A DNA stretch of 60,136 bases. It comes from Candidatus Gastranaerophilales bacterium. Lineage in GTDB: Bacteria; Cyanobacteriota; Vampirovibrionia; Gastranaerophilales; Gastranaerophilaceae. Positions 52,855 through 60,136 of the stretch are shown piece after piece (position 1 is the first letter of the stretch; each line of letters opens with the position of its first letter). The notes under the pieces are model-generated. The model ran no database searches. It worked only from the letters and a program-made list of their open reading frames with translations, and had not been told where the DNA came from. Position numbers and translations under genes: made by a program. The stretch covers positions 1 to 60,136 of the forward strand of contig CALVAR010000013.1 in assembly GCA_944325575.1 (NCBI GenBank). Reading direction: 5' to 3'.

Positions 52855-54336
52855 TTAACCGTGAGTTCTGATAAAGTTTTCAAACATATGGTAAACCTTA
52901 TCCGTATACCAGTATGCCTCAGAAGATGTATCAAAAACACCGTCCCAGTGTCTTTCGCACTCTGTCCAGGCCCCGTCGGCCTGCAGTTCTTTAGAGTGCA
53001 TCATCTGCTCATGGGTATTTGTATAAGGTGAAAGCGGGAAAATATCAGCTAACTGCATATATGAAGGAAGTTTATCTTCTTTATAATTGTAGCCAAAAAG
53101 ACAGGAGTTGATTCTGTTTAACCGCTTGCCTTCTTCATAACGGGATGAGCCTTCATCATTGTCATTTGATACTTCCGGTCCTGCTGCATAATCTCTTGAA
53201 TACTTCTGGCATTCCGCTTCCCATCTTACGCTTTCAAAATCATCCGCCTTGCCCCAGTCCGTACCTGCTGTATAACCGGCTTCTTTAAATTCATATCTGC
53301 TGTCGCATTTTTCCCCGATAAAAGATAAATCATTTCTGCCGGTTTTATTTCTTATCTGGTATGTAATATATGCCATCTGTTCTTTATTTGGAACATCTCC
53401 CATTCCGCAGTAGTGATTTTTGTCAAACACGTGTTTGCCGCTGTCAAAGTATATAGCATCAAATCCAAGTTCTATTCCCCAGACACAAGCATCAATAAAA
53501 GCCTTTTCGTGATCGTACCAGTTAAAAGGCTGACCTTTTACTCTCAGCTGTTCGGAAGATAATGGCATTCTGAAACCTGTTTTAAATCCAAGAAGATGGG
53601 CCATATCATTAAAAGCTTTTACCTGTTCATCAGCACCCATTTTTCCATATAAACCTTCGCTAGTTAAAGTTTGGCTTATACCTGTATGCAAATTTGCGCA
53701 GTAAAGAGAATCCGCATCTTTGTATCCGTCTCCGTATAAAGAAGGATATAGCTGTGAAAGAACTATACAGTTTGCAAACGAATTCGGCGAAGTAGGTATA
53801 GCCAAAAGCATTTTCATAGCGCCAAACAGACCTTCTGTTGCTTTGTTTCCGTCATATTTTGCAAGAGTTCTCGGGTTTATTTCTATATAATTTGCATGCC
53901 TGCCCCATTTGTCACCAAAGTTAGGCGAAGGTATATAAGGCGGAATACCGGGATATTGCATATCAGGTTTGATGATTGTACACAGGGATTGTATTGTTCG
54001 CTCCGGTGTGAGTCTTAAAAGCTCTGCCGGACGTGCATTTAGCCATTTTTTATTATTAACCTGATAAATACGGCTTTTGGCCCAGTCATCTTCATAAATA
54101 TCATTTCTTCCCGTTGATATCCAGAAGAGTTTCTTTAAAGGCTGCTGGTCACCGTAATAGCCTTTAAAGGAAATCATTGCTTTATTTATCATTGAAGCAT
54201 TTTGTGCATAATCCAGATAGGATATGTCATTTTTATTATGATTTAAAACAGGACAGCTTCCCTTGTTCTGCCCATTTTTTTGCGCACGACGATTATACCC
54301 ATACACTTCTTTAGTCTTAAAAATTGCATTAATCAT
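52855..54336 (-). CDS. Large orphan protein with glycosidase-like barrel segments and SFKG motif
   Basis: The 493-residue soluble protein has no signal peptide. ISFKGYYGDQQP near 55 carries the SFKG motif. The remainder reads like a TIM-barrel glycoside hydrolase: GFKTGFRMPLS near 255, GIELGFDAIYFDSGKHVF near 290 (barrel strand with acidic residue), LSFIGEKCDSRYEF near 340 and a Trp/Tyr-rich C-terminus. No family consensus is certain. A divergent GH13-like or GH-like role on a polysaccharide is possible; catalytic residues cannot be assigned. Confidence 0.5.
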   Translation of the reverse strand: MINAIFKTKEVYGYNRRAQKNGQNKGSCPVLNHNKNDISYLDYAQNASMINKAMISFKGYYGDQQPLKKLFWISTGRNDIYEDDWAKSRIYQVNNKKWLNARPAELLRLTPERTIQSLCTIIKPDMQYPGIPPYIPSPNFGDKWGRHANYIEINPRTLAKYDGNKATEGLFGAMKMLLAIPTSPNSFANCIVLSQLYPSLYGDGYKDADSLYCANLHTGISQTLTSEGLYGKMGADEQVKAFNDMAHLLGFKTGFRMPLSSEQLRVKGQPFNWYDHEKAFIDACVWGIELGFDAIYFDSGKHVFDKNHYCGMGDVPNKEQMAYITYQIRNKTGRNDLSFIGEKCDSRYEFKEAGYTAGTDWGKADDFESVRWEAECQKYSRDYAAGPEVSNDNDEGSSRYEEGKRLNRINSCLFGYNYKEDKLPSYMQLADIFPLSPYTNTHEQMMHSKELQADGAWTECERHWDGVFDTSSEAYWYTDKVYHMFENFIRTHG

Positions 54337-54436
54337 ATTAGCAGTAAAACATAAACAAAAATTTTTTTGCTAGTAAAAATCGAATTTCGTATCAATTACG
54401 GATTTAAAACATACTATGTCGATTTAAAATTAAGAT

Positions 54437-55363
54437 ATGATGATGAAAAAGATTATAATACTTTTCATTTTATGCGTTTTATCGCTCTGTCACAATCAGG
54501 CTGTAATTGCTGAAAGTCTGCCGGATTTGCCTGTTTTGCCGGATTTTGATACGGTATTGCCTCCTGACGGTATTGACGCATTTTCACCGTCCACAACCCC
54601 GTCTCAGGTTGCGCCGCAGAAGCCAACCCAAACAACTGCACAAACTGCAACGAAACAGACACCGGCTACAAGTACAACAAACAGTAAGCCGCCTTCTGAG
54701 GTAATAACACAACCTGCGTTAAAAACAGAAAAACCTGCAGCAGTAAAAAATAACAGCTATTACAAAAATAATCTGAAATCTTACGTTGTGCCAAAGGGCA
54801 AAAAGTTCAAAGTCAGATTGCAGCAGACAATTTCCGATAAAACACCTGAAGGAACAAGAATTAGCTTTGTAAGCACTTATCCTGAGACATCTACATATGT
54901 AACTGTTCCAGCAGGAACCGTGTTCAAAGGCAGAATTGCCGACTCTCATCCGCCATATATTACAGGCAATGGCGGCTTAATTGTAATAAAAGTGGATCAA
55001 ATAATTTATAAGGGCAGGACATATGACATCGATGCCAAAGTAAGCATTGCAAACGGAAAACATATCTTTTTTAACAATATAAAAGGGAAAAGAATGTATT
55101 TCCAAAGTATTCCGAAAGCATTGAAGCCGGGAACAAAGTTTTTCAAAAAAATGTGGAGAGTAACCTGCAATCTTGCAAAAAATGAAAGCGGAGTCGAAAT
55201 TATACTGACCCCGTTCTCTCTTTTGACAGGTACTGTTGTGTATGCGCTAAATTTGGCAACATCACCTGTCCTTGCAATCTTTTATAAAGGAAAATCTATA
55301 ACTATTCCTTCCGGTTCGCCGTTTACCATTCAGCTTAGAGAAGATGCCGTTCTGGCAAAATAG
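54437..55363 (+). CDS. Secreted protein with Pro/Thr-rich linker
   Basis: The 308 residues have a signal peptide (MMMKKIIILFILCVLSLCHNQ to about 25), a Pro/Thr/Gln-rich linker (about 45-110), and a beta-rich domain (about 115-205: SYVVPKGKKFKVRLQQTISDKT, VTVPAGTVFKGRIADS). The rest (VEIILTPFSLLTGTVVYALN, then KSITIPSGSPFTIQLREDAV) has the look of an envelope-binding domain. It is probably periplasmic or outer-membrane associated. Repeat copy D begins 2 nt after its stop, so the element may have truncated it. Confidence 0.6.
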   Translation: MMMKKIIILFILCVLSLCHNQAVIAESLPDLPVLPDFDTVLPPDGIDAFSPSTTPSQVAPQKPTQTTAQTATKQTPATSTTNSKPPSEVITQPALKTEKPAAVKNNSYYKNNLKSYVVPKGKKFKVRLQQTISDKTPEGTRISFVSTYPETSTYVTVPAGTVFKGRIADSHPPYITGNGGLIVIKVDQIIYKGRTYDIDAKVSIANGKHIFFNNIKGKRMYFQSIPKALKPGTKFFKKMWRVTCNLAKNESGVEIILTPFSLLTGTVVYALNLATSPVLAIFYKGKSITIPSGSPFTIQLREDAVLAK

Positions 55364-55365
55364 GT

Positions 55366-55541
55366 TGTCTGAGGCGGCCTCGCTTGTAGAAGTGGTCCAC
55401 GGAGTGCGAGTGACGCCAAGTCTAGCATTTTGCGGAAGTGACCCCATGCACTTGTTGCCTGTGCCGGACTTGTTTTTAAAAACTGACTTGTTTATTGCAC
55501 AGGTTCATCAAGTAGTCGGAGTCAGTTGACAATATGAAATT
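55366..55541 (+). repeat. Family 1 GC-rich modular repeat, copy D (shortest form)
   Basis: Both cores are present but modules 1, 2 and 3 are all missing: GACGCCAAGTCTAGC leads to GCGGAAGTGACCCCATGCAC and then directly to the CCTGTGC/GCACAGG core. TTGTC (55365-55369) can pair with GACAA near the end. Its last bases supply part of the stop codon of the convergent gene at 55540. It shows the minimal repeat. Confidence 0.92.
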
Positions 55542-55848
55542 AATTAATTACACAATTATTTAAATATTCAATAGTGTTTATTTTGTTTTCATAAAGATAT
55601 TTTAAAAAATCCAAATGTTCACGGCTTAGTGAAGAAAATACAATACTTATTTCAAATCCGTCTGAGCAAAATGGTTCGTAGTCATATATAACATAGCTGT
55701 TGTATTTACTTTTCCATTCTTTTCTTTCAATTTTACAATTATTTTCCGCAGCCAAATCTTCAAGCCAGGGAAGTATATCTTTACTAACATTATTAAATTC
55801 AAGCTGATGTCTCTGGTTTATGCCGTCTATATATCTTTCGGTCAGCAT
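55540..55848 (-). CDS. Small hypothetical protein ending at a repeat
   Basis: The 102-residue soluble protein starts MLTERYIDGINQRHQLEFNN and includes ILPWLEDLAAENNCKIERKEWKS, YVIYDYEPFCSDGFEISIVF and LDFLKYLYENKINTIEYLN. The alternating strands and helices suggest a small alpha/beta fold. No family is recognised. Its stop codon is formed at the 3' edge of repeat copy D, so the original C-terminus may have been longer. GGAG-like AGGAGT lies before the ATG. Confidence 0.5.
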   Translation of the reverse strand: MLTERYIDGINQRHQLEFNNVSKDILPWLEDLAAENNCKIERKEWKSKYNSYVIYDYEPFCSDGFEISIVFSSLSREHLDFLKYLYENKINTIEYLNNCVIN

Positions 55849-56142
55849 TACAATACTCCTATCTAATCTTGTGGCACTATCTGTGTTTATTGAGCCGTAC
55901 GTTTCTTTTTTATAAAGTGGCTCAAAATTCTCATTTTATTTAACTTTGATTTATTCTTTTTAAAGAAAAGTTTTTCACACACTCTAAGATATCCTCTGTT
56001 AGTTTAAATTTCTTTTTCAAAATAAAAAATAGACCAATGTACAATACTTTGTCGTAAAAAAGTGCAATCTTTTTTCTTAATAAAAAAAATAATTGTAAAC
56101 TTTGTGATATCATAGACCCTGTAAATCGGAAGGGCTTTTATT
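55849..56142. other. Intergenic region upstream of metX
   Basis: This 294-bp AT-rich stretch between a divergent small gene and metX contains one hairpin, TTGAGCC (55890-55896) with GGCTCAA (55919-55925). I see no SAM-riboswitch-like structure and no clear promoter. GGAAGGG at about 56128 serves the metX GTG. Confidence 0.4.
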
Positions 56143-57288
56143 GTGCAAGATAACAAATCATCGGGTTCTGTAGGAATTACTGAGACAAAATATTTTACGA
56201 TACATGACAAAATCCTGTTAGAGTCACAGGAACAATTCGGACCTATACAGGTGGCTTACGAAACTTATGGAACATTAAACGATACAAAGGATAATGCGAT
56301 TCTTCTTTTGCACGCTCTTACAGGCGACGCACACGCAGCGGGATATCATTCGGAGGATGATAAAAAAACGGGCTGGTGGGATGATATGGTCGGGCCGGGC
56401 AAAGCTTTTGATACAAATAAATTTTTTGTAATTTCTTCAAATATGCTTGGCGGATGCAGCGGCACAACAGGTCCTTGTTCAATAAATCCCGAGACAGGTA
56501 AACCTTACGGTTTGGATTTTCCTGTTATTACAATAGAAGATGCAGTAAAGGTACAGAAAAAACTTGTCGACTATCTCGGTGTAAAAAAACTTATTGCAGC
56601 AGGCGGTTCAATGGGTGGAATGCAGGCTCTGGAATGGTCAATAGCATATCCTGATATGGTGGAAGATGTAATTATAATTGCATCTACAAGCCGTCTCAGC
56701 GCACAGGGTATTGCTTTTAATGCAGTAGGCAGAAATGCTATATTATCAGACCCTTATTTTAATAACGGAAACTATTACGATCAGCCTAAACAGCCTGAAA
56801 GAGGGCTTGCAATAGCAAGAATGATAGGACACATTACTTACCTGTGCGAGGAGTCAATGCACAACAAATTCGGAAGAAAGTTTCAATTCAGTGACAAGCC
56901 GAATTTTGATTTTAATATAGATTTTCAGGTTGAAAGTTATCTTGAGCATCAGGGCAGAACTTTTGTCGACAGATTTGATGCAAACAGCTATCTTTATATA
57001 ACAAAAGCAGTAGATTATTTTGATTTATCAAAAAAACACGGCTCTTTAAAACAGGCCTTTGAAAAAACAAATGCAAGATTTCTCGTTATATCGTTTACTT
57101 CTGACTGGCTGTTCCCTACATCGCAGTCAAAAGAAATTGTACAGGCGCTTATACAGGCGGGCAGAGATGTTTCTTTCTGCGAAATAGAATCTCCTTGCGG
57201 GCATGATGCATTCCTGTTGGAATTTGAAACACAAACAAAGATAGTTAAGAGTTTTCTCGCAAAATCAAGAGGGCAAAAAAATGACTAA
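56143..57288 (+). CDS. metX: Homoserine O-acetyltransferase MetX
   Basis: MetX activates homoserine for methionine synthesis. The 381-residue alpha/beta hydrolase has [18 protein letters not shown], the nucleophile elbow [12 protein letters not shown] (Ser) near 150, the Asp region in [12 protein letters not shown] and the His in [11 protein letters not shown]. The start is GTG, with GGAAGGG at fair spacing. The substrate may be succinyl- or acetyl-CoA; sequence alone does not decide. It overlaps metW by 8 bp, the well-known metXW pair. Confidence 0.95.
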   Translation: MQDNKSSGSVGITETKYFTIHDKILLESQEQFGPIQVAYETYGTLNDTKDNAILLLHALTGDAHAAGYHSEDDKKTGWWDDMVGPGKAFDTNKFFVISSNMLGGCSGTTGPCSINPETGKPYGLDFPVITIEDAVKVQKKLVDYLGVKKLIAAGGSMGGMQALEWSIAYPDMVEDVIIIASTSRLSAQGIAFNAVGRNAILSDPYFNNGNYYDQPKQPERGLAIARMIGHITYLCEESMHNKFGRKFQFSDKPNFDFNIDFQVESYLEHQGRTFVDRFDANSYLYITKAVDYFDLSKKHGSLKQAFEKTNARFLVISFTSDWLFPTSQSKEIVQALIQAGRDVSFCEIESPCGHDAFLLEFETQTKIVKSFLAKSRGQKND

Positions 57289-57895
57289 TCAGGAACAGGG
57301 CTTACATCTAAACTATTCTGTTATTGCAGAGATTATTGAACCAAAATCAAAAGTACTGGATCTTGGCTGCGGAGACGGAGAGCTCTTAAGACTCCTGATT
57401 GACAAAAAGAACTGTACGGGTTGCGGCATAGAAATAAACCAGCAAAACGTAATAAAGAGCATACAAAAAGGTCTCTCCGTGATACAGGGAGATATTGACG
57501 AAGGTTTAAAAGAATTTGCGGACAAAGAATGCGATTATGTAATATTGAATCAAACCCTGCAATCAACGGAAAAACCTGATTATGTAATAGATGAAATGCT
57601 TAGAGCCGGCAAAAAATCGGTTGTAAGTTTTCCGAACTTCGGATACTGGAGAGTCCGTTTTTACCTGTTCTTTAAAGGACGGATGCCAAAATCAAAAATG
57701 CTGCCGTTCAGCTGGTATGACACACCGAATATCCACCTTTTGACAGTAGAGGATTTCTTTGATTTTTGCAGAGAAAGGAATATAAAAATAACCAAAAGCG
57801 TGTATATTAAACGCGGCAAAATAAGCAAAAACCCTCTTACAAGATTTTTGACAAATCTTTTGTGCGAGGAAGCAATTTTTGTAATAGAACAATAA
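57281..57895 (+). CDS. metW: Methionine biosynthesis protein MetW
   Basis: MetW is a small methyltransferase-fold protein that partners with MetX and is needed for full activity in some bacteria. The 204 residues have an SAM-binding motif [15 protein letters not shown] near 25, [10 protein letters not shown] near 86 and the MetW-typical [22 protein letters not shown] near 122. Its overlap with metX is typical of the metXW operon. Confidence 0.95.
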   Translation: MTNQEQGLHLNYSVIAEIIEPKSKVLDLGCGDGELLRLLIDKKNCTGCGIEINQQNVIKSIQKGLSVIQGDIDEGLKEFADKECDYVILNQTLQSTEKPDYVIDEMLRAGKKSVVSFPNFGYWRVRFYLFFKGRMPKSKMLPFSWYDTPNIHLLTVEDFFDFCRERNIKITKSVYIKRGKISKNPLTRFLTNLLCEEAIFVIEQ

Positions 57896-58012
57896 ATTTT
57901 ATTTTAAATAAATAAATTTGGGTCATAAGAATAGTGTAATTTCTAAAAAAAATGGTATGATAATAAATACTATTAAAATTGAGATGTCTCCATACATTTA
58001 AAAGGAAAAAAA

Positions 58013-60001
58013 ATGACAACAACAGAAGAAAAAACAATCAATGCATTACGAATTTTGGCAGCGGATGCAATCCAAAAAGCAAACTCCGGTCACCCCGGAC
58101 TTCCTCTGGGTGCTGCACCTATGGCATATGAATTATTTAGTAAATATCTCAATTTTAACTATTGCAACCCTCAGTGGCCTAACCGAGACAGATTCGTTCT
58201 TTCCGCAGGACATGGATCCGCATTGTTGTATGCGTTGAATCATCTGTTTGGATGCGGATTGTCTATTGATGATATAAAAAATTTCAGGCAGTATGGCTCA
58301 AAAACACCGGGACATCCGGAATACAAACATACACCTTTTGTTGAAGCGACAACGGGTCCTTTGGGTGCAGGCATGGGTATGGCAGTAGGTATGGCAATGG
58401 CACAGGCTCATCTCGCTGCAATTTTTAACAAACCCGATTTCCCTGTTGTTGACAATTACACATATGTTCTTGGCGGTGACGGTTGTATGATGGAGGGCAT
58501 CTCTTCAGAGGCCTTTTCAATTGCGGGAAATTTAAAGCTTGATAAACTGATTGTTTTATATGACAGCAACAAAATTACAATTGAGGGCTCTACTGATTTA
58601 ACATTTACGGAAGATGTTGAAAAACGAATGCAGTCATTCGGCTTTCAAACCATAACAGTAGAAGACGGAAATGATATTGCAGCAATAGGAAAAGCTATTG
58701 AACAGGCCAAAGCTGACAAAAACAGACCTTCCTTTATCACGGTAAAAACTCAGATAGGATACGGCTGTCCTGCAAAACAGGGTAAGGCTAATGCACATGG
58801 TGAACCTCTTGGCGCAGAAAATGTTGCAGCACTTAGAGAAACTTTGTGCTGGGAATATGACGAACCTTTCTTTGTACCTCAGGATGTATATGATAACTGC
58901 CAAAAAATTTCAAAAGAAAAAGCAAAAAAAGAAGAAGAATGGAACAATCTTTTTGATGAATACTGCAAAAAATATCCTGCAATGAAAGATTTGTGGGATA
59001 AATACCATTCCTGTATAAAAGAAGATTCATTGTTAAACGACAAGGATTTCTGGAGCTGCGATGATACACCGTGTGCAACAAGAACGGCTTCGGGAAATAT
59101 TTTAAACAAAATAAAAAAACATATTCCAAATCTTATAGGCGGGAGTGCTGATTTAGGCCCATCAAACAAAACATATTTGAAAGATGAAGGTGAGCTAAGT
59201 GCACAGAACTATGCAGGCAAAAATATTCACTACGGTGTCAGAGAACAGGCTATGGCAGCTATCGCTAACGGCATAACACTATATGGAGGCCTAAAAACTT
59301 TTGCTGCTACGTTTTTTGTTTTCAGTGATTATCTGAAACCTATGGCAAGACTGTCTTCGCTTATGGAACTCCCTGTTACATATGTGTTTACACATGACAG
59401 TATTGGTGTTGGTGAGGACGGACCGACACACCAGCCTGTAGAGCAGCTTGCAATGCTGCGTTCTATGCCGAATTTTATAACATATCGTCCAGCTGATGCT
59501 ACAGAAACAGCTGCAGGGTGGTATATTGCTCTTACAAGCAAAACAACACCGGTAGGTTTGATACTTACAAGACAAAATATTGCAAAATGTAATGCCGCAA
59601 ATAAAGAAGGGGCTCTAAAAGGCGGATATATAATATCCAAAGAGCACAAATCATTGCCCGATGCTATTGTTATAGCTACGGGTTCAGAAGTTGAACCTGC
59701 ATTAAAAGCAAAAGAAGAGCTTTTAAAAGAAGGTTATGATATACGTGTTGTAAGTATGCCTTCTATGGAAATTTTTGATGCACAGAGCAAGGAATACAAA
59801 GAATCTGTTCTTCCGGCTGCAGTAAGAAAAAGAGCGGCTATAGAAGCATTAAGCGATTTTGGATGGGGAAAATATGTCGGACTTGAAGGTATAACAATTA
59901 CCATGAATGATTTTGGTGCTTCCGCTCCGGCAAAAGTACTTTTTGAAAAATACGGTTTCAGTGTGGAAAATATTGTAAAAAGAATTAAAGAAATACTATA
60001 A
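58013..60001 (+). CDS. tkt: Transketolase
   Basis: Transketolase moves two-carbon units in the pentose phosphate pathway using thiamine diphosphate. The 662 residues have ANSGHPGLPLGAAPMAYELF near 22, the ThDP motif GGDGCMMEGISSEAFSIAGN near 150, HYGVREQAMAAIANG near 405 and THDSIGVGEDGPTHQPVEQL near 462, all typical. AAGGAAA precedes the ATG. No adjacent pathway genes lie in the window. Repeat copy E follows 11 nt after the stop. Confidence 0.96.
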   Translation: MTTTEEKTINALRILAADAIQKANSGHPGLPLGAAPMAYELFSKYLNFNYCNPQWPNRDRFVLSAGHGSALLYALNHLFGCGLSIDDIKNFRQYGSKTPGHPEYKHTPFVEATTGPLGAGMGMAVGMAMAQAHLAAIFNKPDFPVVDNYTYVLGGDGCMMEGISSEAFSIAGNLKLDKLIVLYDSNKITIEGSTDLTFTEDVEKRMQSFGFQTITVEDGNDIAAIGKAIEQAKADKNRPSFITVKTQIGYGCPAKQGKANAHGEPLGAENVAALRETLCWEYDEPFFVPQDVYDNCQKISKEKAKKEEEWNNLFDEYCKKYPAMKDLWDKYHSCIKEDSLLNDKDFWSCDDTPCATRTASGNILNKIKKHIPNLIGGSADLGPSNKTYLKDEGELSAQNYAGKNIHYGVREQAMAAIANGITLYGGLKTFAATFFVFSDYLKPMARLSSLMELPVTYVFTHDSIGVGEDGPTHQPVEQLAMLRSMPNFITYRPADATETAAGWYIALTSKTTPVGLILTRQNIAKCNAANKEGALKGGYIISKEHKSLPDAIVIATGSEVEPALKAKEELLKEGYDIRVVSMPSMEIFDAQSKEYKESVLPAAVRKRAAIEALSDFGWGKYVGLEGITITMNDFGASAPAKVLFEKYGFSVENIVKRIKEIL

Positions 60002-60012
60002 AACTTTAAAGT

Positions 60013-60136
60013 TGTCTGAGGCGGCCTCGCTTGTAGAAGTGGTCCACGGAGTGCGAGTGACGCCACCAGGTAGGGGCATAACATCAGGCTTCGCTCTAGC
60101 TCAGCCGATGTTGCAGCCAGTCTAGCATTTTGCGAC
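60013..60136 (+). repeat. Family 1 GC-rich modular repeat, copy E (right-truncated)
   Basis: The copy starts TGTCTGAGGCGGCCTCGC and carries module 1 (60065-60118), identical to copy B except one base (CTCTAGC for CTCCAGC). The window ends in TCTAGCATTTTGCGAC at the start of module 2. With copy A at the other end, both window edges lie inside this family. Confidence 0.92.

Noticed and set aside
55849-56142. SAM riboswitch upstream of metX
   Set aside because: The only clear hairpin is a 7-bp TTGAGCC/GGCTCAA stem with none of the conserved core sequences.

Overview
The window is AT-rich bacterial chromosome, roughly one third G+C by eye, with tightly packed genes, many 4-25 bp overlaps, and frequent TTG starts supported by good ribosome binding sites. 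The cell is Gram-negative: it has lipid A genes (lpxB, and lpxI instead of lpxH), lptA/lptC-type genes and a flagellin. It is fermentative and anaerobic: two [FeFe]-hydrogenase catalytic proteins, the H-cluster maturase HydE and the NADH sensor Rex, with no respiratory genes in view. Together with several orphan proteins carrying a PSFG/SFKG motif near their N-terminus, this points (inference, about 0.6) to a gut relative of Cyanobacteria, the Gastranaerophilales (Vampirovibrionia/Melainabacteria). No rRNA, tRNA, CRISPR array, prophage or transposase was recognised.

Layout. 1-316: end of a GC-rich repeat and a hairpin element. 317-4189 (minus): rsmI, a STAS protein, a diguanylate cyclase and a TPR membrane protein. 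4363-7193: divergent ldcA and dnaX with overlapping promoters. 7244-16288 (minus): fatty-acid and phospholipid genes fabF, acpP, fabG, fabD, fabH, plsX, then rpmF, yceD, cca and rsmE. 16501-17382: flagellin behind a sigma-28-type promoter. 17860-20614 (minus): ABC-F ATPase and gap. 20746-26040 (minus): hydrogenase operon, with rex divergent at 26239. 27216-30366 (minus): split chromate transporter, lpxB and lpxI. 30488-32508: xerC/D-type recombinase and a sugar kinase. 32505-37150: orphan proteins, lptA/lptC and a RelA/SpoT-like protein. 37196-39995 (minus): hydE, mnmA and a glycine-rich membrane protein. 40103-45946: parvulin, M24 peptidase, SpoU methyltransferase, secD, secF and a small XRE protein. 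46690-49294: AMIN-like membrane protein and patatin. 49352-52770 (minus): SPFH/SPFH/NfeD group, Cys-rich protein, ferritin-like protein and TPR lipoprotein-like protein. 52855-55848: a glycosidase-like orphan and secreted or small proteins. 56143-60001: metX, metW and tkt.

The most interesting non-coding content is two families of dispersed structured elements. Family 1 is a GC-rich, modular repeat (five copies: 1-144, 17509-17773, 46218-46524, 55366-55541, 60013-60136). All copies have the same orientation and differ by whole hairpin-forming modules. Family 2 is a set of long hairpins (161-247, 27031-27191, 40396-40624, 45988-46200) with 21-24 nt terminal arms that are near-perfectly self-complementary but have a different sequence at each locus. 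The arms enclose a conserved internal loop and, in the two largest members, a homologous core with compensatory base-pair changes. These look like an undescribed structured RNA or mobile hairpin family. Both window ends lie inside family 1 copies, as expected if the window is a contig broken at repeats.

How the genes fit together: the fab/plsX cluster supplies acyl chains for phospholipid and for the lipid A made by LpxI/LpxB and moved by Lpt proteins. The hydrogenase operon, Rex and HydE form a redox-disposal module linked to glycolysis (gap) and pentose metabolism (tkt).
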